NCBI GenBank assembly: GCA_049653005.1
Contig: JBASFL010000009.1
Span: 10,158-74,157 of the forward strand
Direction of reading: 5' to 3'
Source: UBA2334 sp049653005
GTDB lineage: Bacteria; Pseudomonadota; Gammaproteobacteria; Burkholderiales; Burkholderiaceae_C
Length of the DNA: 64,000 nucleotides
Shown one piece after another: positions 1 through 8,831 of the stretch (within the stretch, counting starts at the first letter, position 1; each line of letters begins with the position of its first letter). A program made the translations under genes and the position numbers. Under the pieces are notes generated by a model that was given only the letters and a program-made list of their open reading frames with translations, searched no databases and had not been told where the DNA came from.

Positions 1-632
1 CGGCCGAAATCGGCCAACTGCTCCACCACGCCCAAGGCGCGTTGCAGGCTTTTGGCTTGGGTGCCCGAGGTGTAGTACTGCCCGGCCACGCCCAGCGAGG
101 GCACACCATCAATTTGGTAAGCCTCGCTCAGTTGCTTGGCGCGTTGCACTTTGCCTGCCACGCCAAACGAGTTGTAGAAACCCAGGAATTTTTCTTTGTC
201 CACGCCCTGCTTCACCACCCATTCGGTGATTTGCTCGGCCGTGTTCAGGCGCTGGCGCTCGCCGTGAATGGCGGTGAACACCTTGCCGTGCAGGTCGTCG
301 ATGCGGCCCATGGCCTCGATGGCGAAATACAGGCGCTGCAGGGGCACGGTGTCTTCGCGGAAGGCCACCGGGCTGCGGCGCACCACCACGTGGGCGGGCA
401 CTTTTTTGGTCCAAGCGTGGAACGTGGGTTCAAAGCTGGCGCAGTGTGGGCACCAGTAACCGAAAAACTCCACCACCTCCACCTTGCCCGCCGGGGCGTC
501 CACGGGGGCGGGACGGCCCAGTTTCAGGTAATCAGCGCCCTCTTTGAAGGCTGCGGCCTGGGCAAAGGCGCTGGGCAGGGCCAGCGTGGCGGTGGACATC
601 AGGGCGGCTTGGGTAAACGCACGGCGTTGCAT
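1..632 (-). CDS. dsbA: Thiol:disulfide interchange protein DsbA (C-terminus beyond window)
   Basis: Periplasmic thioredoxin-fold oxidase that introduces disulfides into exported proteins. About 210 codons are in the window. The N-terminus MQRRAFTQAALMSTATLALP reads as a signal peptide ending near the AFA/QA site. The active site FGYWCPHC places the redox cysteines at about residues 61 and 64; CPHC is the DsbA dipeptide. The C-terminal end is cut by the left edge of the window. The ATG at 632 follows a purine-rich GGAGAAGATTC stretch. It lies downstream of and co-directional with the SPOR gene and argS, an arrangement I recall from Burkholderiales. DsbL is the main alternative name. Confidence 0.9.
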   Translation of the reverse strand, partial: MQRRAFTQAALMSTATLALPSAFAQAAAFKEGADYLKLGRPAPVDAPAGKVEVVEFFGYWCPHCASFEPTFHAWTKKVPAHVVVRRSPVAFREDTVPLQRLYFAIEAMGRIDDLHGKVFTAIHGERQRLNTAEQITEWVVKQGVDKEKFLGFYNSFGVAGKVQRAKQLSEAYQIDGVPSLGVAGQYYTSGTQAKSLQRALGVVEQLADFG

Positions 633-702
633 GTGAATCTTCTCCTTGTGGGTGTTGAGTGCGGGGCGGCGGCCGAATGGTTCCGCCGCACGGCAAAAAA
701 GC

Positions 703-1446
703 TCAGCGCTGCACGCGCACCAGCGCGGTGTCCAGGCCGCTGGGGGCGAGGTTGTCTTTCATGCGTTCGGCATCGGTCAGTTGCTCGTAGGGCCCCAGGC
801 GCACGCGGTACACGGTGCGGCCAGCCTGTTCGCGCTCGGACACCTTGGCGTCCAGCCCCATCAGCGCCAGCTTGGCGCGCTGGGCTTGGGCGTCTTCGGG
901 CGTGCGGAAGGCCCCCACTTGCACGAAATAGGTGAACGGCTCGGCGGTGGCCGCCGCAGGGGCCTTGGCATCGGCCGGTGCCGTGGCCACGGTCTTGCCC
1001 TGGGTTTTGCTTTGCACCAGATCGCCCAGGGGGTCGGACGAGTAGGCTTTGCCTTTGGGGGCGTCGGCCTTGGCCTCTTTGGCCGGTGCGGGCACGGGGG
1101 TTTCGGCCTCGGGTTTGGGGGCATCGGTGGCTTTGCCGTCTTTGCCTTTTTTGGCCGCTTTGTCTCCCGCCGGTGCGACGTCGACGGCGGGTGCCTCGCC
1201 TTCGGGGGGCGTGGCCAGTTTGGCGGGCTTGCCCCCCAGCGCGGCGTTGGGGTTCCAGTTTTTGTTGCGCTCGGCCTCGGCCACGTCTTCAGACGCTTTG
1301 CGGGAAATCACGCGGTCCACAAAAGGCACGGGCACCTTGGTCACGTAGACCGCCACGCCCAGCGCCCCGGCCAGCCCCACCAGCACCCCCACGATGAAAC
1401 CCAACACGGTGCCGCCGCGCTGGGGGCGTTTGAATTGCATGGCCAT
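703..1446 (-). CDS. SPOR-domain protein, FtsN-like
   Basis: About 247 residues with one N-terminal membrane segment (GGTVLGFIVGVLVGLAGALG), a long Ala/Pro/Lys-rich low-complexity linker, and a C-terminal SPOR domain (from about TYFVQVGAFRTPEDAQAQ). SPOR domains bind denuded septal peptidoglycan. Single-pass membrane plus linker plus SPOR is the FtsN architecture, so a role in cell division is likely. I chose the ATG at 1446. A GTG at 1515 would overlap the argS stop (GTGA) and add 23 residues with no membrane character. It is co-transcribed with argS upstream. FtsN itself and a generic SPOR protein cannot be told apart here. Confidence 0.82.
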   Translation of the reverse strand: MAMQFKRPQRGGTVLGFIVGVLVGLAGALGVAVYVTKVPVPFVDRVISRKASEDVAEAERNKNWNPNAALGGKPAKLATPPEGEAPAVDVAPAGDKAAKKGKDGKATDAPKPEAETPVPAPAKEAKADAPKGKAYSSDPLGDLVQSKTQGKTVATAPADAKAPAAATAEPFTYFVQVGAFRTPEDAQAQRAKLALMGLDAKVSEREQAGRTVYRVRLGPYEQLTDAERMKDNLAPSGLDTALVRVQR

Positions 1447-1511
1447 GAGCTGATCTGCCTTGGGGGTGTTGCGGTGAAAAAGGTGGGGAAGGGGTGTGGC
1501 GGTGGGCACGG

Positions 1512-3209
1512 TCACATCTTGCGCGGGGCGCTCACGCCCAGCACGGCCAGGCCGTTGGCCAGCACCTGGGCGGTGGCGGCCACCAGGGCCAAACGGGCCA
1601 GCTTGACGGCTTCGTCGTCCACCAAGATGCGCTCGGCATCGTAATAGCTGTGGTAAGTGGAGGCCAGTTCGCGCAAGTAGAAGGTGACATCGTGCGGGGC
1701 TTCGCCCTCGGCGGCGGCCGTCAGCATGGCGGGGTATTGCGCCAGCTTCAGCATCAGGCTGGCGGCCTGCGGGCTGTCCAGGGCCGACAAATCCACCCGG
1801 GGCAAAGCGGCCACGTCACCGCCCCACGCGGCGAGCACCGAGCAGATGCGGGCGTGGGCGTATTGCACGTAGAACACCGGGTTGTCGTTGTTCTGCGCCA
1901 CGGCCAAGTCCACGTCAAAGGTGTATTCGGTATCGGGCTTGCGACTGAGCAAAAAGAACCGCACGGCATCTTTGCTGGTCCATTCGATCAGGTCGCGCAG
2001 GGTGACGTAGCTGCCCGCGCGCTTTGAAATTTTGACCTCTTCACCCCCGCGCACCACGCGCACCATGGTGTGCAGCACGTAATCGGGGTAGCCCTGGGGA
2101 ATGCCCACGTTGGCCGCCTGCAATCCCGCGCGCACACGGGCGATGGTGCCGTGGTGGTCCATGCCTTGAATGTTGACCACCTTGGTGAAGCCGCGCTCCC
2201 ACTTGGCGATGTGGTATGCCACGTCGGGCACGAAATAGGTGAAGGTGCCGTCGCCTTTTTTCATGACGCGGTCTTTGTCGTCGCCGTAGTCGGTGCTTTT
2301 CAGCCACAGCGCGCCGTCTTGCTCGTAGGTTTTGCCCGCAGCCACCAGCTTGGCCACGGCGGACTCGACCCGCCCGCTGGTGTACAGGCTGGACTCCAGG
2401 TAGTAGTGGTCGAACTTGACCTCAAAGGCCTTCAGGTCCAGGTCTTGCTCGTGGCGCAGGTAGGCCACGGCGAACTGGCGGATGCTGTCGAGGTCGTCCA
2501 CCTCGCCGCTGGCGGTGAACTCGCGGTCATCGGCCTTGACGGTTTTTTGGGCCAGAAAGTCGTTGGCAATGTCCTGGATGTAGTCGCCGTTGTAGAACGC
2601 CTTGCTGGCAGGGTTGGCCGGGTCGGTGGGCCAGCAGTCGTCACCGGGCTTGAAGCCTTTGGCGCGCAGTTGCGTGCTGTTGGCCAGGGTTTGGATTTGC
2701 ACACCCGCGTCGTTGTAATAGAACTCGCGGTGCACGTGCCAGCCCTGGGTGGCAAACAGGTTGCAAATGGCGTCGCCCAGCGCGGCCTGGCGGCCGTGGC
2801 CCACGTGCAGCGGGCCGGTGGGGTTGGCCGACACGAATTCCACCAGCACGCGCTCGTTGCGGGGGGGCAACACGCCAAAGGTGGCGCCTTGGTCCAGCAC
2901 TTCGCGCACGATTTCTTGCTTGGCCGCGGGCTTGAGTTTGATGTTGATGAAGCCTGGGCCGGCAATATCCAGTGCGTCCACCCACTGGGCAAAGGCCGGT
3001 GTGGCGCGCAAGGCGGTGCACAGGCTCTCGGCCACTTGGCGGGGGTTGAGCTTCAGGGGTTTGGCCAATTGCATGGCGGCGGTGCAGGCGTAGTCGCCAT
3101 GGGCGGCCACTTTGGGGGATTCGAAGGCGGCTTTGGCGCCCGCGCCGGGGGACAGGGTGTCCAACTCGGCGGCCAGGGCGGCGAGCAGGTCTTGTTTGAT
3201 TTTCAGCAT
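1512..3209 (-). CDS. argS: Arginyl-tRNA synthetase
   Basis: Cytoplasmic class I aminoacyl-tRNA synthetase charging tRNA-Arg; 565 residues, normal for the family. The N-terminal Arg-specific additional domain covers roughly residues 1-100. The HIGH signature appears as HVGH (about 145-148, context NPTGPLHVGHGRQAALGD). The KMSKS loop is degenerate, as KISKRAGSYVTL. The C-terminal DALR anticodon-binding domain is present (YAHARICSVL onward). The next gene in the same direction is the SPOR gene. The 5' leader contains a strong hairpin (3232-3271). Confidence 0.97.
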   Translation of the reverse strand: MLKIKQDLLAALAAELDTLSPGAGAKAAFESPKVAAHGDYACTAAMQLAKPLKLNPRQVAESLCTALRATPAFAQWVDALDIAGPGFINIKLKPAAKQEIVREVLDQGATFGVLPPRNERVLVEFVSANPTGPLHVGHGRQAALGDAICNLFATQGWHVHREFYYNDAGVQIQTLANSTQLRAKGFKPGDDCWPTDPANPASKAFYNGDYIQDIANDFLAQKTVKADDREFTASGEVDDLDSIRQFAVAYLRHEQDLDLKAFEVKFDHYYLESSLYTSGRVESAVAKLVAAGKTYEQDGALWLKSTDYGDDKDRVMKKGDGTFTYFVPDVAYHIAKWERGFTKVVNIQGMDHHGTIARVRAGLQAANVGIPQGYPDYVLHTMVRVVRGGEEVKISKRAGSYVTLRDLIEWTSKDAVRFFLLSRKPDTEYTFDVDLAVAQNNDNPVFYVQYAHARICSVLAAWGGDVAALPRVDLSALDSPQAASLMLKLAQYPAMLTAAAEGEAPHDVTFYLRELASTYHSYYDAERILVDDEAVKLARLALVAATAQVLANGLAVLGVSAPRKM

Positions 3210-3231
3210 GGCTTGATTTTAGGTGGCCGCC

Positions 3232-3271
3232 CCCGCACCCCTTCGCTCGGCCCACCGAGCTTGGGTGCGGG
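3232..3271 (-). other. Stem-loop in the argS leader
   Basis: CCCGCACCC (3232-3240) pairs with GGGTGCGGG (3263-3271), and an inner GCTCGG/CCGAGC stem lies inside it, giving a long two-part hairpin 23 bases upstream of the argS start. There is no T-run on the minus strand, so it does not look like a simple terminator. It could control argS translation or stabilise the mRNA, or it could be part of the divergent promoter region. Role unknown. Confidence 0.5.
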
Positions 3272-3438
3272 TGACCGTGGGGAAAAGCGCGGCGGTGTTG
3301 CAATTCGTCACACATCGGCCGTGTCGGTGGCCGGGCAAACCGTGAACCGTCACCCGTTGTGTTCACAATGGGCATGCGGCAGCCCGCGCCCGCCCGCGCG
3401 GAAAAGCGCCGTTTTCACCAACCCCCTGAAAGACGCGC

Positions 3439-3744
3439 ATGAAAAAATTTGCTTCCCTGCTGGCCCTGACCCTCGCTGCCATCGCCATGCCCACGCTGGC
3501 CGCCGAGCCCACCGCCCAGCAAAACAAAATGAAAACCTGCAATGCCGACGCCAAAACCAAAAACCTGGCCGGTGACGAGCGCAAAGCCTTCATGAAAACC
3601 TGCCTGAGCGCCAAGGCCGAAGCCCCCGCCGACGGCAAAACGGCCCAGCAAAACAAAATGAAAACCTGCAACGCCGACGCCAAGACCAAAAACCTGGCTG
3701 GAGATGAGCGCAAAGCCTTCATGAGCAGCTGCCTGAAAGGCTGA
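3439..3744 (+). CDS. psiF: PsiF repeat family protein
   Basis: 101 residues: a signal peptide (MKKFASLLALTLAAIAMPTLA then A/EP) followed by two PsiF repeats. Each repeat contains QQNKMKTCNADAKTKNLAGD and ERKAFM and has two conserved cysteines. The protein is exported. E. coli psiF is phosphate-starvation inducible but its biochemical role is unknown. The two 81-base repeat units (3514-3594 and 3643-3723) are almost identical at base level, which suggests recent duplication or gene conversion. The gene is divergent from argS and upstream of icmF. No Pho box was recognised. Confidence 0.88.
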   Translation: MKKFASLLALTLAAIAMPTLAAEPTAQQNKMKTCNADAKTKNLAGDERKAFMKTCLSAKAEAPADGKTAQQNKMKTCNADAKTKNLAGDERKAFMSSCLKG

Positions 3745-3852
3745 CAAGCGGCTTTGAATGGCAGGCGGGGCGGGCCATGGCAAACCCACCCCGCGTTTGA
3801 AACGGCGAAAACAGATTTGCCCCAGAAAGTCAGAAGCTGGGTGAATCCCTCT

Positions 3853-3874
3853 GTTGACGTTTACGTCAACGTAA
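3853..3874. promoter_or_regulatory. Putative LiuR operator upstream of icmF
   Basis: GTTGACGT-TT-ACGTCAAC is an 8-bp perfect dyad with a 2-base centre, followed by GTAA. The core TTGACGTTTACGT[C/A]AACGTAA is shared at 20 of 21 positions with the site at 58519-58539 upstream of the paaI-ivd cluster. The site lies about 45 bases upstream of the icmF ATG. LiuR (MerR family) is known to control branched-chain amino acid and fatty acid catabolism in proteobacteria, and a LiuR homologue is encoded at 60498-60896. Binding is inferred. Confidence 0.65.
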
Positions 3875-3918
3875 TATCATCTGCGGCTACCCACACCGGC
3901 CCCACACGGAGACACCGC

Positions 3919-6900
3919 ATGACCGACCTGTCCGCAGATTTCAAAGCCCTGGCCAACTACCGCCCCACACACAAGGTGCGCTTCGTCACGGCAGCCAGCC
4001 TGTTTGACGGGCACGACGCCGCCATCAACATCATGCGGCGCATCCTGCAAGGCATGGGGGCCGAGGTGATCCACCTGGGCCACAACCGCAGCGTGGACGA
4101 GGTGGTGACCGCGGCCTTGCAGGAAGACGTGCAGGGCATTGCCATCAGCTCGTACCAGGGCGGGCATGTGGAGTATTTCAAGTACATGGTCGATTTGCTG
4201 CGCCAGCGCGGGGGCGAGCACATCCAGGTGTTTGGCGGTGGCGGCGGTGTGATCGTGCCGGCCGAAATCCGCGAGCTGCAAGCGTATGGCGTGACGCGCA
4301 TTTACAGCCCCGAAGACGGCCAGCGCATGGGCCTGGCGGGCATGATCGGTGAGATGGTGATGTGTTGCGACCGCGACCTGACCGCCCTCGCCCCCACCAG
4401 CGCAGACGCCATTCAGGGCCACACCGAGGCCTCATGGCGTGCACTGGCCCAATTGATCACCGCACTGGAAAATTCAGAACAAAAACCGACCCAGGCGCTT
4501 GACCTGATTGGTCTTGCAGCTAGCAAAAAAGTGCCTGTGCTGGGCATCACTGGCACCGGTGGTGCGGGCAAATCCAGCCTGACCGACGAACTGATCCGCC
4601 GCCTGCGGCTGGACCAGAACGACCAAACCCGGGTGGCCGTCATCAGCATCGACCCCAGCCGCCGCAAGAGCGGTGGCGCCTTGCTGGGTGACCGCATCCG
4701 CATGAACGCCACGGGCCCGTGGCAAAACGGCAGCCGGGTGTTCATGCGCTCGCTCGCCACACGCGATTTCGGCAGCGAAATTTCTGCCGCATTGCCCGAG
4801 GTGATCGCTGCCTGCAAGGTGGCAGGCTTTGATCTGGTGATTGTGGAAACATCCGGCATTGGCCAGGGCGACGCGGCCATCGTCCCGCACGTCGATGTGC
4901 CCATGTACGTCATGACGCCCGAATTTGGCGCGGCCAGCCAGCTCGAAAAAATCGACATGCTGGACTTTGCCGAGTTTGTGGCCATCAACAAATTCGACCG
5001 CAAAGGTGCCCCCGACGCGTTGCGCGATGTGTCCAAACAGGTGCAGCGCAACAAAGAAGCCTGGACCACCCCAACCGACCAGATGCCCGTGTTTGGCACC
5101 ATGGCCGCCCGCTTCAACGACGACGGCGTGACCGCCTTGTACCAGGCGCTCAAACCCCGCCTAGCCGAACTGGGCCTGCCCCTTGCCGAAGGCCGCCTGC
5201 CGGTGGTGACGGTGCGCCACAGCACCAACCAAACGCCCATCATTCCCGGCGCGCGCACACGCTACCTGGCCGAGATTTCCGACACGGTGCGCGGCTACAA
5301 AACCAAGGCCCGTGCCCAAGCCCGGCTGGCCCGGGAAATTCAGCAACTGCGCGCCGCCGCAACCATGTTGGAAGAAGGAAAGTCAGGCCGCGCCAAAGCC
5401 GCCGAAGCCGCCATCGACCTGGCCGTGCAGCGCGAAGAACGCATGGACCCGGCTGCGAAGAAACTGATTGGCCAATGGCCCGCCATGCAACAGGCCTACG
5501 CGGGCGACGAGTACGTGGTGAAGATCCGCGACAAGGAAATCCGCACCGCGCTCACCACCAAGAGCCTGAGCGGCACCACCATCCGCAAAGTGGTGCTGCC
5601 CACCTACGAAGACCACGGCGAAATTTTGAAGTGGCTGATGCTGGACAACGTGCCCGGCAGCTACCCTTACACCGCCGGCACCTTCGCCTTCAAGCGCGAG
5701 GGCGAAGACCCCACCCGCATGTTTGCCGGTGAAGGCGACCCCTTCCGCACCAACCGCCGCTTCAAACTGGTGAGCGAAGGCATGGCCGCCAAGCGCCTGA
5801 GCACCGCCTTCGACTCGGTCACGCTGTACGGCAACGACCCCGACCGCCGCCCCGACATCTACGGCAAGATCGGCAACAGCGGTGTGAACGTGGCCACGCT
5901 GGACGACATGAAGGTGCTGTACAGCGGCTTTGACCTGTGCAGCCCCACCACCAGCGTCAGCATGACCATCAACGGCCCCGCGCCGAGCATTTTGGCCATG
6001 TTCATGAACACGGCCATTGACCAGAACCTGGAGAAGTTCAAGGCTGACAACGGCCGCGAGCCGACCGACACCGAGGCTGCCAAAATCCGCGAATGGGTGC
6101 TGGCCAACGTGCGCGGCACGGTGCAGGCCGACATTCTGAAGGAAGACCAGGGCCAAAACACTTGCATCTTCAGCACAGAGTTCAGCCTGAAGGTGATGGG
6201 CGACATTGCCGAGTATTTCGTGCACCACAACGTGCGCAACTTCTACAGCGTGTCGATCAGCGGCTACCACATTGCCGAAGCGGGGGCCAACCCCATCAGC
6301 CAGCTGGCGTTCACGCTGAGCAACGGCTTCACGTTTGTGGAGGCCTACCTGGCGCGGGGCATGCACATTGACGACTTTGCGCCCAACCTGAGCTTCTTCT
6401 TCAGCAACGGCATGGACCCGGAATACACCGTGATGGGCCGCGTGGCCCGCCGCATCTGGGCCACGGCCATGAAGGAAAAGTACGGCGCCAACGAGCGCAG
6501 CCAGAAGCTGAAGTACCACATCCAAACGTCAGGCCGCAGCCTGCACGCACAAGAGATTCAGTTCAACGACATCCGCACCACGCTGCAAGCCCTGATCGCC
6601 ATCTACGACAACTGCAACAGCCTGCACACCAACGCGTTTGACGAGGCCATCACCACGCCCACCGAGGACAGCGTGCGCCGGGCCATGGCCATCCAGCTCA
6701 TCATCAACCGCGAATGGGGCTTGGCCAAGAACGAAAACCCGTCACAAGGCGCGTTCATCATCGAAGAACTGACCGAACTGGTGGAAGAAGCAGTGCTGAC
6801 CGAGTTCGAGCGAATCGCCGAACGCGGTGGCGTGCTGGGCGCGATGGAAACGGGCTTTCAGCGCGGCAAGATTCAAGACGAATCCATGCACTACGAAATG

Positions 6901-7212
6901 CTCAAGCACACGGGTGAGCTGCCCATCGTCGGCGTGAACACGTTCCGCAACCCCAAGGGGGACACGGTGCCTGAAACGCTGGAGCTGGCGCGCAGCACCG
7001 ACGAAGAAAAACAAAGCCAACTCGAACGCCTGGCCGACTTCCACGCCCGCCACGCGGCGCACGCCCCCGTGCAACTCAAACGCCTGCAACAGGCTGTGAT
7101 CGACAACGCCAATGTGTTCGATGTGCTAATGGACGCGGTGCGCGTGTGCAGCCTGGGTCAAATCACCAGTGCCTTGTTTGAAGTGGGTGGACAATACCGC
7201 CGCAACATGTAA
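3919..7212 (+). CDS. icmF: Fused isobutyryl-CoA mutase IcmF
   Basis: Adenosylcobalamin-dependent interconversion of isobutyryl-CoA and n-butyryl-CoA (valine-linked carbon-skeleton rearrangement), with a built-in G-protein chaperone. It is 1097 residues with the diagnostic IcmF order. An N-terminal B12-binding domain carries DGHD at about residues 32-35. A MeaB-like GTPase has its P-loop GTGGAGKSS at about 211-219. The C-terminal mutase barrel has QTSGRSLHAQEIQFND. The ATG at 3919 follows ACGGAGAC and starts at the conserved domain; an in-frame extension upstream runs through the putative operator and was rejected. A copy of the 51-bp repeat (4473-4523) is read in frame as the linker before the GTPase. 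Regulation by LiuR is inferred. Confidence 0.95.
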   Translation: MTDLSADFKALANYRPTHKVRFVTAASLFDGHDAAINIMRRILQGMGAEVIHLGHNRSVDEVVTAALQEDVQGIAISSYQGGHVEYFKYMVDLLRQRGGEHIQVFGGGGGVIVPAEIRELQAYGVTRIYSPEDGQRMGLAGMIGEMVMCCDRDLTALAPTSADAIQGHTEASWRALAQLITALENSEQKPTQALDLIGLAASKKVPVLGITGTGGAGKSSLTDELIRRLRLDQNDQTRVAVISIDPSRRKSGGALLGDRIRMNATGPWQNGSRVFMRSLATRDFGSEISAALPEVIAACKVAGFDLVIVETSGIGQGDAAIVPHVDVPMYVMTPEFGAASQLEKIDMLDFAEFVAINKFDRKGAPDALRDVSKQVQRNKEAWTTPTDQMPVFGTMAARFNDDGVTALYQALKPRLAELGLPLAEGRLPVVTVRHSTNQTPIIPGARTRYLAEISDTVRGYKTKARAQARLAREIQQLRAAATMLEEGKSGRAKAAEAAIDLAVQREERMDPAAKKLIGQWPAMQQAYAGDEYVVKIRDKEIRTALTTKSLSGTTIRKVVLPTYEDHGEILKWLMLDNVPGSYPYTAGTFAFKREGEDPTRMFAGEGDPFRTNRRFKLVSEGMAAKRLSTAFDSVTLYGNDPDRRPDIYGKIGNSGVNVATLDDMKVLYSGFDLCSPTTSVSMTINGPAPSILAMFMNTAIDQNLEKFKADNGREPTDTEAAKIREWVLANVRGTVQADILKEDQGQNTCIFSTEFSLKVMGDIAEYFVHHNVRNFYSVSISGYHIAEAGANPISQLAFTLSNGFTFVEAYLARGMHIDDFAPNLSFFFSNGMDPEYTVMGRVARRIWATAMKEKYGANERSQKLKYHIQTSGRSLHAQEIQFNDIRTTLQALIAIYDNCNSLHTNAFDEAITTPTEDSVRRAMAIQLIINREWGLAKNENPSQGAFIIEELTELVEEAVLTEFERIAERGGVLGAMETGFQRGKIQDESMHYEMLKHTGELPIVGVNTFRNPKGDTVPETLELARSTDEEKQSQLERLADFHARHAAHAPVQLKRLQQAVIDNANVFDVLMDAVRVCSLGQITSALFEVGGQYRRNM
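4473..4523 (-). repeat. 51-bp dispersed repeat, copy A (inside icmF)
   Basis: Matches the family pattern AGCT-N17-AAGCG followed by a T-rich end, read on the minus strand. It is translated in frame as IcmF residues about 186-202, the linker between the B12-binding and GTPase domains. It is one of the more diverged copies. Confidence 0.65.
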
Positions 7213-7225
7213 GCCATCAAAAAAA

Positions 7226-7276
7226 GAAGCTGAGAAGTCAATACTGGTAAGCGACAGAGTCCTATTTGGCTTAAAA
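7226..7276 (+). repeat. 51-bp dispersed repeat, copy B
   Basis: AGCT at 7228, then exactly 17 bases, then AAGCG at 7249, then ACAGAGTCC and a T-rich end. It fills most of the icmF to ubiA-like gap and begins 13 bases after the icmF stop. Confidence 0.8.
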
Positions 7277-7325
7277 ATTGACAACCATCAAGCGCGGGGC
7301 CAACGGCGAGGGGTAGCATGAATCC

Positions 7326-8258
7326 ATGAACACCGCCCCCCCGACGCCCGAGCGCCAAACGTGGCAGTTGTACCTGCACATGACCCGGCCTGGGTTTTTG
7401 CTGGTCACGGCCATCGGTTGTCTGATTGGCTTGGCCTCTGCGTCGGCCTGCGGGCTTGGGTTTGACACCGCCAAAGCCACGGCCACCGTGGTGCTGGCGG
7501 TGTTGGCCCACGCAAGCGCCAATGTGCTGAACGACTATTTCGACTCGCGCAACGGGGCCGACACAGCCAACCAACAGGGCATGTTTCCGTTTTCAGGTGG
7601 GGCACGCTTCATCCAGAACGGCCACGTGTCCGAACGCGACACCGGTCTTTGGGGCATGGCGCTGATGGGCCTGGTGGTGGTGGCCGGGCTGTTGCTGGCG
7701 TTGCACAGCGGTGGCGGCTTGCTGTTGATAGGCGCGACGGGGCTTTTGCTGGGATGGGCCTACTCGGCCCCACCGCTGTCACTGATGTCGCGCGGCCTGG
7801 GCGAGTTGACGGTGGCCGCTTGCTGGTGGCTGGTGGTGGTGGGTGCCGACTACGTGCAGCGGGGCCAATTTTTCATCATCCCCGCCTATGTGGCGGTGAG
7901 TTATGCCGTGATGGTGGCCACTGTTTTGCTGGTGTGTGGGGTGCCCGACATCGAGGCCGATCGCTCGGTCGGCAAACACACATTGGCCACTAGGCTGTCA
8001 CCCCACGGGCTGGCCGCGTTGTACTTCGCACTGGTGCTGTTTGCCCACGCTTGGGTAGCAGTGGGCGTGTGGGCCCTTATTCCCCCCGCGCCCACACTGT
8101 GGTCGTTCGTGGCATTGCCCCCCGCTTTGGAGGCGGCCTGGCTGTTGTGGCACCACATGGGCGACCGCCAGCGGCTGAAGCAGGCCATTGTGCTGACGCT
8201 GGTGGCGGCCCATGTGCATGGGCTGGGGTTGGTGATTGGGTTGGTTGCCAACCACTGA
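7326..8258 (+). CDS. UbiA-family prenyltransferase (MenA-like)
   Basis: Integral membrane prenyltransferase of 310 residues with about eight hydrophobic segments. The two Asp-rich motifs of the superfamily are visible: NDYFDSRNGAD in the first half and DIEADRSVGKHTLATRL in the second. The order of motifs and the N-terminal TRPGFLLVTAIGCLIG resemble the MenA/UbiA group that transfers a polyprenyl chain onto an aromatic acceptor. No other quinone genes are nearby, so the acceptor is unknown. It lies downstream of icmF and repeat copy B and converges on the end of the cellulose operon. Confidence 0.8.
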   Translation: MNTAPPTPERQTWQLYLHMTRPGFLLVTAIGCLIGLASASACGLGFDTAKATATVVLAVLAHASANVLNDYFDSRNGADTANQQGMFPFSGGARFIQNGHVSERDTGLWGMALMGLVVVAGLLLALHSGGGLLLIGATGLLLGWAYSAPPLSLMSRGLGELTVAACWWLVVVGADYVQRGQFFIIPAYVAVSYAVMVATVLLVCGVPDIEADRSVGKHTLATRLSPHGLAALYFALVLFAHAWVAVGVWALIPPAPTLWSFVALPPALEAAWLLWHHMGDRQRLKQAIVLTLVAAHVHGLGLVIGLVANH

Positions 8259-8293
8259 AGCACCGGCCCCCCCGTCAACAAAACCGGCCCTCT

Positions 8294-8830
8294 TCAAATA
8301 CCGCGCGCCGGTGGCACGGTGGCGGCCCGCCCTGGCAAGCCACCACCCGAAGGCGGAGAGGCTGTGGGTGCAGCAGGCGGGGTGGCAGGACGGGACCAAA
8401 GGGGTGGCAACTCGGGCACCGCGGTGTCAGGACGGGCAACCTGAATGGGCTTGGGCGTCAAACCCAACGCAGCCTGCCCCTCTGCCAAAGACATCCACCG
8501 CTCCAAATTGCTCACATTCAGGGCGATATCAGGCCGCGCCGGCGCCAGCCGGGCGGCTCTTTGCAACAACGCAAGCGCCTGCGCGTAGTTCCCTTTGGAC
8601 ACCTCCAACACCGCCAGGTTGTTCAGTGCAATTGGGTCGAAAGGATTCAGCTCTGGCGCCACGGCGCCGCCAGCACCCGGCGCAAGCCCCAGGGGCAGCG
8701 GCTCCACTGCGCCCTTGGCCAGACCAGGCGACACAAACTTGTTCGGCGCAAGTGTTTTGTCAGCACATCCGCCAACGGCCAACAAAACACCAAAGCCCGT
8801 CACCCACACAGCCAGAAGGCGTTGAACCAT
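8294..8830 (-). CDS. TPR-containing lipoprotein at the end of the cellulose operon
   Basis: 178 residues. The N-terminus has a lipoprotein signal with lipobox LLAVGGCADK, predicting an acylated Cys near residue 23. A tetratricopeptide-like helix pair follows (NPFDPIALNNLAVLEVSKGN, YAQALALLQRAARLAPARPD), then a Pro-rich C-terminal tail. The start ATG (8830) is one base after the bcsC stop, so translation is probably coupled. Location suggests an outer-membrane or periplasmic helper of cellulose export. I do not recognise a named family. Confidence 0.6.
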   Translation of the reverse strand: MVQRLLAVWVTGFGVLLAVGGCADKTLAPNKFVSPGLAKGAVEPLPLGLAPGAGGAVAPELNPFDPIALNNLAVLEVSKGNYAQALALLQRAARLAPARPDIALNVSNLERWMSLAEGQAALGLTPKPIQVARPDTAVPELPPLWSRPATPPAAPTASPPSGGGLPGRAATVPPARGI

Positions 8831-8831
8831 C

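Noticed and set aside
2070..3575. Long open frame antisense to argS (about 500 codons)
   Set aside because: Its codons mirror the argS reading frame, the protein is low-complexity Val/Gly/His-rich, and argS has all family motifs.
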